Shown one piece after another: positions 5,036 through 12,990 of a stretch of 26,501 nucleotides of DNA (position 1 is its first letter; every line of letters starts with the position of its first letter). This DNA is from a virus. The stretch covers positions 1 through 26,501 of the IMG/VR virus record IMGVR_UViG_3300045999_010304; one strand, 5' to 3'. The translations under genes and the position numbers were made by a program. Under the pieces are notes generated by a model, which was given only the letters and a program-made list of their open reading frames with translations, made no database searches and had not been told where the DNA came from.

Positions 5036-6933
5036 AAAAAGTATTATTAGTCATAGCACTTTTAATCAGTCATGTAATAGTATTTGCCCAAACACCTCAA
5101 ATCGGACACTTCCAAACCTTAACTACTGTTAGAAGAGGTGATACATTAGATGTTACCTGGTTTTACCGTCCGGGTGCTGCCGATGTTCGCACATTTCAGG
5201 TTGACTGGCAGTATAAAAAGACATTATTAACCCATATTTCCACTACAGTTGACGCTTCAGTAAATGGAATGACTCCTGCTGTAAGTTATAAGACCTGGGA
5301 TAATTACAAATACGGTAGTTATTCAAATGGTACTTATAATTACACATCTAATTCAGAGTGGACTATAGGCCGTAACTATTTAGTATTATCGAGTGGTTCA
5401 ACTATTGGATCTAGTGGATATATTATTCACAATAAGTATAAGATTAACTCTGTATCACCAAACTATGTTTCAGATACAATTACTGTAAACTGGGCTCGTA
5501 TGTTTGACGTTAACGGTACTACAATTGGTGATAATGTAGCTCAACTTACAAATCAAAAATTAGCAATTAAACTATTAGGTAACTTAACATTATCAGGTAA
5601 AGTATGGTTAGGTCCAAGTATGACTTTAAGACCAACAGTATGGTGTTATAAAGCAAGTAATAATGCCTTTATTGATTCCGTAACTGTAAACGCTGATGGT
5701 AGTTATGTTTTAGATAACGTTGATGAAAATACAAAGTACAAACTAGATGTTAGATTCCCAGCTCCACTTACCGCTATTAGAGATAATGCCGTAACAATAG
5801 CAGATGCTGTTAAGACATATGACGAATACACGGTTACAGATGTTAACCAAACATTTAGTAGAACTTATTTAAAAAATGGCTTAGCTTATCTAATTGCTGA
5901 TGTCAATAAGACAGGTACATTAGATGGTGGTGATGCTTATAGTATTTATGCTTCAGTATCTGGCCTGAAACCAATTGATACAGCTAAATTAATTAATGTA
6001 TTTACCAAAAGTGTTTATGACTCATTAGCAATAGGTACTAATCAATGGAATGATTGGGCATCTTATATCAATGGAGTAACATATGTTTTTGATAGTGTAG
6101 GTACAGGTAACCTAACAGGAGTAGACATTAAATACTTTATATTAGGTGATGTTGATAGAACCCACTCTTCTCCAGTATATGATGCGGGCGGTGCTTTAGT
6201 AGCTGCTGCTAAGTATATTGGAACACTTGATGTTAATATTCCAAATGTAACTGCTCCAACAGGTCAAGCAATGTATGCTAATTTCAATATGAATACCAAT
6301 GGTATTAAAAATGACGGCTTACAGTTTGAAATGAAATATGATCCTGCTAAGGTTAAATTTGAAGAAATTATTTCAAATATTCAAGGACCATGGTTACAAT
6401 ATCTAACACATGATGAAACAAATGGTATTATCCGTTTTGGAGGAATGAATAATCAAATTTTAGGATCATTAACAGGTAATGTTACTCCTTTTAAACTTAA
6501 ATTCTCTCCAATCGGAAATAATGATATTCAAACAAACGTTTATGTTAGACGCTTAATGGATGCTAGTGATAGAAATGGAGATCATTTTAATATTAATTTA
6601 GCATCAGATTATGTAGTATTATCTTCAAGAGCTAACCCGGGATATGTATTGCCTTCACCTGAAAAGGAAATTACAGCTATGATTCGTCCAAACCCAACTA
6701 GTGGTTTTTTTGAGTTAGTAGTAATGTTCCCTAGATCAAATATGAACTCATTAGCTAGAGTTTATGATACTCAAGGACGTTTAATTAAAGAAATAGGTAA
6801 AGTATCTAGTACTGAATACTATACAACTGTAGTTAAGCAAGTAGATTTAACAGCTGCTATAAATGGTAACTATTTATTAGTATTAGATAATGGAAACCAG
6901 AAACGTTTAACAAAACAATTTATTAAAATTTAA
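5032..6933 (+). CDS. Secreted multidomain protein with T9SS C-terminal sorting domain
   Basis: This is a 633 aa protein. Residues 1-20 are a signal peptide ending FAQ. Residues about 25-180 look like an N-terminal beta-sandwich. Residues 187-245 resemble a carboxypeptidase-regulatory/Cna-B type repeat (LSGKVWLG, then VNADGSYVLDNV). Residues 290-301 (DVNKTGTLDGGD) are a dockerin-like calcium loop, and GDVDRTHSSPVYDAGG (372-387) is a second related loop. Residues about 397-535 resemble a cohesin-type sandwich (LQFEMKYDPAKVKFEEI). Residues 550-633 match the type IX secretion type A sorting domain (RPNPTSGFFEL, RVYDTQGRLIKEI, GNYLLVL, terminal KQFIKI). In Bacteroidota that domain sends proteins through the outer membrane and often anchors them at the surface. 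The start overlaps the upstream gene by ATGA. A surface adhesin or receptor-masking role is plausible; a virion role is an alternative. Confidence 0.85.
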   Translation: MKKVLLVIALLISHVIVFAQTPQIGHFQTLTTVRRGDTLDVTWFYRPGAADVRTFQVDWQYKKTLLTHISTTVDASVNGMTPAVSYKTWDNYKYGSYSNGTYNYTSNSEWTIGRNYLVLSSGSTIGSSGYIIHNKYKINSVSPNYVSDTITVNWARMFDVNGTTIGDNVAQLTNQKLAIKLLGNLTLSGKVWLGPSMTLRPTVWCYKASNNAFIDSVTVNADGSYVLDNVDENTKYKLDVRFPAPLTAIRDNAVTIADAVKTYDEYTVTDVNQTFSRTYLKNGLAYLIADVNKTGTLDGGDAYSIYASVSGLKPIDTAKLINVFTKSVYDSLAIGTNQWNDWASYINGVTYVFDSVGTGNLTGVDIKYFILGDVDRTHSSPVYDAGGALVAAAKYIGTLDVNIPNVTAPTGQAMYANFNMNTNGIKNDGLQFEMKYDPAKVKFEEIISNIQGPWLQYLTHDETNGIIRFGGMNNQILGSLTGNVTPFKLKFSPIGNNDIQTNVYVRRLMDASDRNGDHFNINLASDYVVLSSRANPGYVLPSPEKEITAMIRPNPTSGFFELVVMFPRSNMNSLARVYDTQGRLIKEIGKVSSTEYYTTVVKQVDLTAAINGNYLLVLDNGNQKRLTKQFIKI

Positions 6934-6937
6934 CAAT

Positions 6938-7252
6938 ATGTCAGAAGAATTAGAAAACTCAAATGATGGTACTTTGTCTGGATTAAAAAAGACCATTATC
7001 GGTGTAGTAACAACCGCAGTTATGGGATTAGGAACTTGGGGAGTAACCCAAATAACAGGTGGCAATGACGAACCAGCTCCAGTTCAACAAGCAGCTCCAA
7101 TAATTAATATCCAAAACACTCAAACACAGCAACAATCAGCAGGTAGTGGAAAAACTGTAATTATTAGAGAAAAAGAAACTATCAAAGAAACAGCACCAAA
7201 ACCTAAAAAGAAAGAGGGTGATCAATTTAAAGAAAAAGAACCTCTGTGGTAA
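6938..7252 (+). CDS. Single-span membrane protein, 104 aa
   Basis: Not recognised. An N-terminal acidic stretch is followed by one membrane segment (TIIGVVTTAVMGLGTWGVTQI, about 19-39), a Pro/Ala/Gln-rich section and a strongly charged C-terminus (IIREKETIKETAPKPKKKEG). One N-terminal span with a long charged, extended tail is the general layout of inner-membrane spanins, and two more small membrane proteins follow, so a lysis role is possible. No family motif supports it directly. Confidence 0.65.
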   Translation: MSEELENSNDGTLSGLKKTIIGVVTTAVMGLGTWGVTQITGGNDEPAPVQQAAPIINIQNTQTQQQSAGSGKTVIIREKETIKETAPKPKKKEGDQFKEKEPLW

Positions 7253-7271
7253 TTTATAAAAATTAAAGTAT

Positions 7272-7844
7272 ATGCAACAACCAACAGGATTTAAAGAATT
7301 ATTAAATGCAATGATGCGCCGTAGATGGTTTATCACTGCTATTGTATTAGGTGGTTTTATGATTATCATATTAGGTATATTTGCTGCTATAGTAGGTAAA
7401 ACTGAAATAGGCGGTGAATGGAAAGAATTATTATTGTTATTGTTAGGTGCCTTCATAGGTAGTTATGGCAAAATAATCGATTACTGGTTCAGTGATACAG
7501 ATAAAGATAAAATGTTAGTTCAAAAAATGGATGAGGAAGATGGTACTAGCATGTCTCATACAAATGACATGAAAGAATCAAACAAACCAATCACACCATT
7601 AATTCCAGATGCTTTCATTACGGCTGCTGCTCATGCACATCAAACTAATATGGTTGAACTTGATATGAAAAAAGATCAGCAAGAGCATAATCAAATGATG
7701 TCTAAAGATCAACAAGAACATGAGCAAGAAATGGAAAAGTTAGAATTTGAATTTCAATCTCATAGACAATGTGAGCATGAGTGGGGTGATAGTGATTATG
7801 ATGGTGAATTAGAATGCCAAAAATGTGGTAAAATAAAAGATTAA
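7272..7844 (+). CDS. Two-span membrane protein with coiled coil and zinc ribbon
   Basis: The protein has 190 aa. Two hydrophobic segments (about 20-42 and 52-71) are separated by a short loop. They are followed by a polar linker, a Gln/Glu/His-rich helical stretch (about 125-162, with KDQQEH repeated twice) typical of a coiled coil, and a C-terminal metal site: CEHEW (C167, H169) and CQKCG (C182, C185). The C-terminal ribbon resembles the small zinc ribbons attached to many unrelated proteins. The membrane topology next to another two-span protein could indicate a holin-like pair, but the long soluble tail is unusual for a holin. The gene is co-directional with its neighbours, with 19- and 21-base gaps. 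Confidence 0.7.
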   Translation: MQQPTGFKELLNAMMRRRWFITAIVLGGFMIIILGIFAAIVGKTEIGGEWKELLLLLLGAFIGSYGKIIDYWFSDTDKDKMLVQKMDEEDGTSMSHTNDMKESNKPITPLIPDAFITAAAHAHQTNMVELDMKKDQQEHNQMMSKDQQEHEQEMEKLEFEFQSHRQCEHEWGDSDYDGELECQKCGKIKD

Positions 7845-7865
7845 AAACCAATAAAAATTAAAAGT

Positions 7866-8108
7866 ATGAAACAATTCCTAAAACATCTATTTGATGACAG
7901 TAACACAATCAATGAAAAATCAGTTGTAGGATTTACTGCATTTGTAATGATGGTAGTAACATTATTAGCTGATATTGTAACTGGTGTAATGGGTAAAACA
8001 ATGCCTATCCATGAGTTTGTATTTGATGGATTTATGGTTATTGTATTAGGTGCCTTTGGTATTGCCTCTGTGGATAAGTTTATAAATAAAAGAAAAGGTA
8101 ATGATTAA
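7866..8108 (+). CDS. Small two-span membrane protein, holin-like
   Basis: The 80 aa protein has a polar N-terminus, two membrane segments (about 21-43 and 51-68) and a short Lys-rich end (KFINKRKGND). Size and topology fit a class II holin, which would open the inner membrane at lysis, but holins share little sequence and no endolysin gene is visible in this window. It overlaps the CsgG-like gene by 8 bases, so it could equally be part of the envelope-protein operon. Confidence 0.65.
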   Translation: MKQFLKHLFDDSNTINEKSVVGFTAFVMMVVTLLADIVTGVMGKTMPIHEFVFDGFMVIVLGAFGIASVDKFINKRKGND

Positions 8109-8856
8109 ATATAAAGCTCAAATAAAATCTTTATTAATTGTTATTGTTTGGTTTGCAATAATGTTTTTTATTGCTACTAAAAGTATTGGTCAAACAATAG
8201 GAACAACAAAAACAGAAGACTATAAAGCATCATTTGAGAAAAAATCAAACATTGATAGCTTACTTGAATATGATGGTCCTAAAATCCCTATTCAGATACT
8301 TAGCTTAGGCATCAGTGAAGAGGTTTATGCTATGTATCCTGAACTAAAGGATAAGCGTGTTGGGTTAGGTGTAACTAATATTGTAGTTGAATTCTTAGAA
8401 GAGACTAACCATTTTACTTTTACTGAAGATAAAACTGAGATTAAAAATAGAATGGTTAAGCAGTTTCAAGCATCACAATCTGGAATTACTCAAGATAAGT
8501 TAGATGGTAAAGGTAAAATACGTTTAGCTCATTACTTTGCTTATATTGAATGCTATGATTTCTCAGTTTCAGAAGATGAAACAGTAAACATGAAAGATGG
8601 AGTTAAAAACACAGTTGTAACTCGCTTAGGTTTACAAGTTAAATTCGTTAATGCTGAAACTGGAGAGTACTTTACTGGTTCTGGTTTAGGTGAAGCTAAG
8701 ACAGTTAGAGAATTAACATTAATGAATGATGATAACTTTTCGGAGGTTAAATTTAATCAATCAACAATAGGTACTTCAACTAAAAAAGCACTTGAAATAG
8801 CAGCTGGTAAAATACTACTTCGTATGCATAAAAAAGGCATATTCAAAATGCAATAA
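8101..8856 (+). CDS. CsgG-like curli-secretion family protein
   Basis: CsgG forms an outer-membrane pore that exports curli subunits. This 251 aa protein has a hydrophobic N-terminus (about 10-30, possible signal peptide or anchor) and then the features of the CsgG fold: IQILSLG strand, GLGVTNIVVEFLEETNHFTFTED (the family's helix then 'grF' strand, 88-110), a variable Gln/Lys linker, LAHYFAYIECYDF (142-154, where the family has 'adyli.G.i'), and GLQVKFVNAETGEYFTGSG (177-195, the 'R.vda.TGeil.s' block), ending in a helix (KKALEIAAGKILLRM). The mature N-terminus lacks a lipobox cysteine, which E. coli CsgG has. The family call is good; pore function is inferred. The likely partners are the barrel and lectin genes downstream. 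Confidence 0.7.
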   Translation: MIKYKAQIKSLLIVIVWFAIMFFIATKSIGQTIGTTKTEDYKASFEKKSNIDSLLEYDGPKIPIQILSLGISEEVYAMYPELKDKRVGLGVTNIVVEFLEETNHFTFTEDKTEIKNRMVKQFQASQSGITQDKLDGKGKIRLAHYFAYIECYDFSVSEDETVNMKDGVKNTVVTRLGLQVKFVNAETGEYFTGSGLGEAKTVRELTLMNDDNFSEVKFNQSTIGTSTKKALEIAAGKILLRMHKKGIFKMQ

Positions 8857-8887
8857 GACACCAAGTATTTAAAATAAAACTTGATGA

Positions 8888-10393
8888 TTGAGAAAATTAA
8901 AAACATATCTAAGTGTGTTACTTATCATTTGTCTCAGTTGGAAAGCTGAGGCACAGACACTTACTTACTCATTTACTGATCCTTGTACTAAAGCAATAAC
9001 TTTATTCTCAATTCCTGCTACAGGTACAGTAATATATTTCCAAGGACAATCAAAATCATTTACATCAGCAGATATTCAAAACGGTACATTTGCCTCTTGG
9101 ATAAATCAAGTTTATACTAACTACCGTAAAATAGCTCCTTGTGGACAACAGCAAGGACAAGTAACTCAAAACCAAATCACATCACAGATTATAAGCAACA
9201 CAGTTCAAAGTGTTGTTAGTAGTATTATGAGTCAAGCTCAATCAGCAGCCTCTAGTACTATTACGGGTGTTGCTACATCATCATCAACTGCTAATGCTTC
9301 ATTAGCTGGAGGGGACGATGCTGCTAGTAAAAATAATAAGAATAATGATTCAAAACAAAAGAAAAAAGGAAATAATAATACAAATACAAATAACCAAAAT
9401 AATACATCAAGCTCAAGTAACTCTAATAACACTAACGGAAATACTCAAAACAACAGTACGTCAAGCTCAAACAGCTCTAACAATACTGGTGAAAACACTC
9501 AAAACAATAATACATCAAGTTCAAATAGCTCTAATAACAATGGAGGGAACAGCAGTAGTGGGAGTACTAGCAATACTAGTACTGGACAAACTACTAATCA
9601 AACCAATACTAGAACTGAACAAAAAGGTAAGGAAGTAGTGTCTACAGTTACAATGAATATAGATCAACAAAATCAAAACAGTTCTAAAGACGATAATAGC
9701 AGTAGTGGAGGAGGTAAAAGTAAAAACGGTAAAAGCGGATCAACTAACCCTCTAATAGTATCATCTGATTTCACAACAGCTCAAAATCTAGATAAATCAT
9801 TTACTCCAATCCTTAACTTAAGTATGTCCCAATCATCAATGACAGGAATGTCAAGTTGGGGTTTAACATCAATGATATGGTTTAATTTTAAGCAGTTTGC
9901 CCTATCAGGTAAGTATACAAAGATTAGTTTTAGTAAAGATGGTAAATTAAAATGGATACATAATGTTAATTTAACTGGTGTTTATTCGTATGGTAATATA
10001 ATCGGATTTTTAGGTTATAGTGGAATATTAAATGCTGGAAAGTGGGGTGTAACTGGATTTAATGTAAGTGGAGCTATGACATTAGTAACTGGGGAAGAGA
10101 AAAATACATTCCTATCACCCTCAATAACAGCATTTTATACTAAACCATTTAAAGGTAATAAACGTTTAACTATATCTCCTGAGTTGTATCTTATATCAGC
10201 ACCGTTGATATACTCAACCAAAGAAAAAGTAACAACAACAGATAGAACATTCAGTGCATTTATAGGCAGTGGATTTGACTACCAAATAACAAGACGTTTT
10301 AAGTTGAATATGAATTATAAGGCAAATTTGTCTACTAACCCAGAATTTCCTATATTATCGTTCTTCCTAATAGGTAGTAAGATTAATTTATGA
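8888..10393 (+). CDS. Probable outer-membrane beta-barrel with Asn/Ser-rich linker
   Basis: A TTG start at 8888 is used because it gives a signal peptide (MRKLKTYLSVLLIICLSWKA, then EAQ); no in-frame ATG fits as well. The 501 aa protein has three parts. The N-terminal domain (24-90) has two cysteines. A low-complexity linker (about 145-290) is very rich in Asn, Ser, Thr and Gly, with 18-residue imperfect repeats. The C-terminal half (about 290-501) alternates aromatic and polar residues in beta-strand style (GLTSMIWFNFKQFALSG and so on) and ends in INL without a T9SS domain. The last part resembles an outer-membrane barrel of 8-10 strands. It overlaps the lectin-like gene by ATGA and follows the CsgG-like gene by 31 bases. 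Confidence 0.75.
   Translation: MRKLKTYLSVLLIICLSWKAEAQTLTYSFTDPCTKAITLFSIPATGTVIYFQGQSKSFTSADIQNGTFASWINQVYTNYRKIAPCGQQQGQVTQNQITSQIISNTVQSVVSSIMSQAQSAASSTITGVATSSSTANASLAGGDDAASKNNKNNDSKQKKKGNNNTNTNNQNNTSSSSNSNNTNGNTQNNSTSSSNSSNNTGENTQNNNTSSSNSSNNNGGNSSSGSTSNTSTGQTTNQTNTRTEQKGKEVVSTVTMNIDQQNQNSSKDDNSSSGGGKSKNGKSGSTNPLIVSSDFTTAQNLDKSFTPILNLSMSQSSMTGMSSWGLTSMIWFNFKQFALSGKYTKISFSKDGKLKWIHNVNLTGVYSYGNIIGFLGYSGILNAGKWGVTGFNVSGAMTLVTGEEKNTFLSPSITAFYTKPFKGNKRLTISPELYLISAPLIYSTKEKVTTTDRTFSAFIGSGFDYQITRRFKLNMNYKANLSTNPEFPILSFFLIGSKINL
9392..9545 (+). repeat. Imperfect 54-base tandem repeats inside the barrel gene
   Basis: About three copies of a 54-base (18-codon) unit encoding variations of NTQNNSTSSSNSSNNTGE, the middle copies differing mainly at third positions and by Asn/Ser swaps. 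It lies in frame inside the 8888-10393 gene, so length change by recombination would keep the reading frame. Confidence 0.75.
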
Positions 10394-11829
10394 GGCTATT
10401 ACTAATCATATTATTATTCCCCTTTATGCTGTTTGGACAGTCAATTACTGCTCCACCTGGTAGAACTTATCAAGTAAGTGTTAGTGGACAAGATGCAAGT
10501 GGATTTGTGATTAGTGGGTTTGGATCAGAAACATTATTAACATCAATCGGTTTTGTAAACCCACCAGCTGGGGTAACATTTAGTATCACTACAACTACAG
10601 GATTATCATTTACTACAGGTTATAATTCTTGGACTAATCAAACACGTTTAAGTTTTACAGGAACACAAGCTAATGTAAATAATGCTTTAGCATCTCTAAA
10701 AGTAAACACAAGTTCTACTCTAGGTAATGTCCAAATATCAGTATCAACTACAGTTAATCCAACAGGTTACTTTTATAATCCCATTAATGGACACTTTTAT
10801 AGACCGATAGCTGTAGGTGCTACTTATGATAATGCTAAGGCTTTATCTGCTGGTCAAACATTTAAAGGTCAAACTGGGTATCTAGTAACTATCACTTCAG
10901 CAAATGAAGAGTCATTTATCATAACAAATGTACCTCAAAGTAATATTTGGTTTGCTTTAACAGATAGAGCACAAGAAGGATTTTGGAGAGTAGATGCTGG
11001 ACCTGAAAATGGCACTTTAATTAAAACAGCTAATGGACAATTAACAGGTAATATAGCAGGTCAATATAATAATTGGTGTAGTGGAGAACCAAACAACGCT
11101 GGTGGTGAACACTATGCTGTTACTAAGTGGGGTGGAGGTAGTTGTTGGAATGATTTACCTGGTACAGCTAGTTGGGCGAATCCTTATATAGTTGAATTTG
11201 GTACATGGGCGAACCCATCCGATGCTACATTCACAGGATTTTATACGGCTAATACTATTAATACAGTAGCAATTACAAATATATTAACAGGTACAGTTAC
11301 AATCCCTGGAGGATTAAGTTCAAGACCATTACTTACACTCTATAGAGTAGTAAATGGAGTTGATCAACTTGTAGACTATAAAACAGTAGCTGTGAACGGT
11401 ACTTATACCTTTACTTTACCGAATCAAAATTCAACCTACAAATTAGTACCATCATTAACAACACAAGGCATAACATCAGCTGATTTTGATTTAGTATGGG
11501 GTGAGATACAAAATGAAAGTACACCACCTATTACTGCTCAAGGTTTAGTAATGACTGGAACTAAGCAGTGGAAAGCAGCTGATATAAATGAAAATGGAAT
11601 ATTGGATCTAGGCGATACCTATCTAATAGCAGCTCATAACTCAGGATACAGACCAATAACTAAAGTATTATGGTTTAATTCAACTAATTATGATAATATC
11701 ACTAGATTAAATTTTAACACTATTAATGCAGTAACATCGTTTACTTTAAACGTAGTAACATCAGATATAACTCAAAATATTAAATACTGTATATTAGGGG
11801 ATATTAATTTATCTCATTCAAGCCAGTAA
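10390..11829 (+). CDS. Secreted C-type-lectin-like protein, C-terminus truncated
   Basis: The protein has 479 aa with a signal peptide at 1-17 (ending LFGQ). A beta-sandwich-like N-terminal part is followed by a C-type lectin-like domain (about 128-272): GYLVTITSANEESFI, IWFALTDRAQEGFWRV, NNWCSGEPNNAGGEHYAV and SCWNDLPG. The EPN (233-235) and WND (253-255) motifs are those that bind calcium and sugar in lectins. A beta module and a dockerin-like loop (DINENGILDLGD, 398-409) follow, then CILGDINLSHSS. This tail aligns with residues about 285-380 of the 5032-6933 protein, which continues into a cohesin-like module and T9SS domain. Here the frame stops one residue after the alignment. The CCAGTA sequence is retained but shifted by one base, so a one-base loss plus deletion of the rest is likely. 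It probably sits in the periplasm or leaks out, unless exported by the CsgG-like route. Confidence 0.85.
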   Translation: MRLLLIILLFPFMLFGQSITAPPGRTYQVSVSGQDASGFVISGFGSETLLTSIGFVNPPAGVTFSITTTTGLSFTTGYNSWTNQTRLSFTGTQANVNNALASLKVNTSSTLGNVQISVSTTVNPTGYFYNPINGHFYRPIAVGATYDNAKALSAGQTFKGQTGYLVTITSANEESFIITNVPQSNIWFALTDRAQEGFWRVDAGPENGTLIKTANGQLTGNIAGQYNNWCSGEPNNAGGEHYAVTKWGGGSCWNDLPGTASWANPYIVEFGTWANPSDATFTGFYTANTINTVAITNILTGTVTIPGGLSSRPLLTLYRVVNGVDQLVDYKTVAVNGTYTFTLPNQNSTYKLVPSLTTQGITSADFDLVWGEIQNESTPPITAQGLVMTGTKQWKAADINENGILDLGDTYLIAAHNSGYRPITKVLWFNSTNYDNITRLNFNTINAVTSFTLNVVTSDITQNIKYCILGDINLSHSSQ

Positions 11830-11833
11830 TTTT

Positions 11834-11865
11834 TTTGGTTCGGTCAAAATAATATTATATATTTA
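11834..11865 (+). promoter_or_regulatory. Promoter with CGGTCAAAAT element
   Basis: TTTG (11834-11837), 20 bases, TATATTTA (11858-11865), 25 bases before the lipoprotein ATG. The first 19 bases are identical to 2815-2833. It begins 4 bases after the stop of the lectin-like gene, so the deletion that truncated that gene may have brought this promoter in. Confidence 0.75.
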
Positions 11866-11890
11866 CATCAACATAAAACAATTATATATT

Positions 11891-12061
11891 ATGAAAAAAG
11901 TAATGTTCGTATTCGCAGTTGCAACTATGTTGGTTGCATGTGGAGGAAATGCATCAGTTGAAACTACAAACACTGACAGTACAACTGTAGTTGATTCTTC
12001 AGTAGTAGCAACAGATTCAACTGTAGCCGCAATTCCAGCTGATTCAGTTTCAGCAAAGTAA
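11891..12061 (+). CDS. Small lipoprotein, 56 aa
   Basis: The short protein begins MKKVMFVFAVATMLVACGG, a standard lipoprotein signal with a lipobox (LVAC) and the cysteine at residue 17, and has a Ser/Thr/Val/Asp-rich tail. After lipidation it would sit in an envelope membrane; the residues after Cys (GGNAS) do not show the acidic motif linked to surface export in some Bacteroidota. Its own promoter and a downstream hairpin make it a single-gene unit, which suggests strong expression. Function unknown; small phage lipoproteins can act in superinfection exclusion or as outer-membrane spanins. Confidence 0.75.
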   Translation: MKKVMFVFAVATMLVACGGNASVETTNTDSTTVVDSSVVATDSTVAAIPADSVSAK

Positions 12062-12067
12062 TTAAGA

Positions 12068-12084
12068 GGGGGCGATGAGCCCCC
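12068..12084 (+). terminator. Hairpin after the lipoprotein gene
   Basis: GGGGGC (12068-12073) and GCCCCC (12079-12084) enclose GATGA. No real T-run follows (ACTTTA), but a TAATTTCA box (12089-12096) does, 5 bases before the next ATG. It belongs to a set of four GC hairpins placed just before start codons (also 20246, 21349, 22372). Confidence 0.6.
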
Positions 12085-12101
12085 ACTTTAATTTCAAAGT
12101 T

Positions 12102-12596
12102 ATGTATAAGATAAAGCAATTCTTTAAACGTATCTACAATCTATATCGTTGGTTTCCTATCATATGGAAGGATCAGGATTGGGATGATCATTATATTTTT
12201 GAGATTCTTAAATTCAAACTTAAGAATCAAGCTAAATATATTAGCTACCATAATCGTCATATTAGTGCTAAACGCGATGCTGAAATAATGATGTTATGTG
12301 TTCGTTTAATTGAAAAAGTACAAGATGAATACTATGGCGGTGAATACCAAAACTACAATAAGACAGAACTAAGATTTATAGATAGTGAAACTCACCCAGG
12401 AATGTATGAAATAGAAATAGAAGAAATATCAGAATGTTTCGATAAATACTTTAAAAAATATCCTCGCATTTACAAACAAGTAAACGGTATAAATAGACAT
12501 AATATAGCATTTAATATAGCTAGAATAAACGAAGAACGAGCACACAAATTACTATTTAAAATATTAGAACAAAACATTAAAAGATGGTGGGATTAA
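12102..12596 (+). CDS. Hypothetical phage protein, 164 aa
   Basis: The start is placed at 12102 because an earlier in-frame ATG (12075) lies inside the hairpin. The protein begins MYKIKQFFKRIYNLYRWFP, then WKDQDWDDHYIFEILKFKL, and is rich in Tyr, Lys and Glu. I recognise the general look of a small protein widely seen in large phages (an IWKDxDWDxxY..ILxxKL core) but can give no function. The 3' end overlaps the next small gene by 13 bases. Confidence 0.7.
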   Translation: MYKIKQFFKRIYNLYRWFPIIWKDQDWDDHYIFEILKFKLKNQAKYISYHNRHISAKRDAEIMMLCVRLIEKVQDEYYGGEYQNYNKTELRFIDSETHPGMYEIEIEEISECFDKYFKKYPRIYKQVNGINRHNIAFNIARINEERAHKLLFKILEQNIKRWWD

Positions 12597-12730
12597 TTAT
12601 TTTAACAGTAGCATTATTAGGTTCATTAATTTGGTTATGGGCTGGTGGGATCGACTATATGGCTAAACACCATCCCGATTATAAAGGTGAAGACTTCTTT
12701 AATGAAGAAGATAAGGATGAAGTATTATAG
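12584..12730 (+). CDS. Small membrane protein, 48 aa
   Basis: The frame begins inside the end of the preceding gene. The protein has one N-terminal membrane span (GLIILTVALLGSLIWLWAGG) and a soluble, acidic C-terminal tail (DFFNEEDKDEVL). It is not recognised. The overlap suggests coupled translation with the 12102 gene. Confidence 0.55.
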   Translation: MVGLIILTVALLGSLIWLWAGGIDYMAKHHPDYKGEDFFNEEDKDEVL

Positions 12731-12756
12731 CAAGCTTTCCAATTGCAAATATATTT

Positions 12757-12990
12757 ATGCCTGCTATGGTACGTACTACATCTGTAAATGGTAAGGAGTA
12801 TTATGTAATCACTACTTCAATTGAAGCAGGTGGAATAAAGGCTCCTGTTCAAATGTATATAGATGTTAATAAGTTAAGTAATGTAGATAAACATACCATT
12901 TGTCGTCACGCCAATCTGCTATTAGACCACCCATTCAAAGTAAGTACACCACAACCAAAGGCTAAAAAGCCATGGTATCAATTTTGGTGA
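12757..12990 (+). CDS. Hypothetical protein, 77 aa
   Basis: Not recognised. It is a small soluble protein with a beta-rich first half (SVNGKEYYVITTSIEAGG), a segment with paired His/Cys residues (KHTICRHANLLLDH) and a Pro/Lys/Trp-rich end (KAKKPWYQFW). The end of the frame overlaps the promoter for the next gene. Confidence 0.6.
   Translation: MPAMVRTTSVNGKEYYVITTSIEAGGIKAPVQMYIDVNKLSNVDKHTICRHANLLLDHPFKVSTPQPKAKKPWYQFW

Noticed and set aside
7136-7456. Minus-strand frame across 7136-7456
   Set aside because: It is antisense to two well-supported membrane-protein genes and Asn/Phe-rich in the way of an antisense shadow.
9238-9638. Frames in other phases over the Asn/Ser repeats
   Set aside because: They are products of low-complexity codons (AAT/ATA/TTA shifts) in the barrel gene.
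12750-12757. TATATTTA as a promoter for the 12757 gene
   Set aside because: The box overlaps the ATG itself, so a transcript from it would miss the start codon, and there is no TTTG 20 bases upstream.
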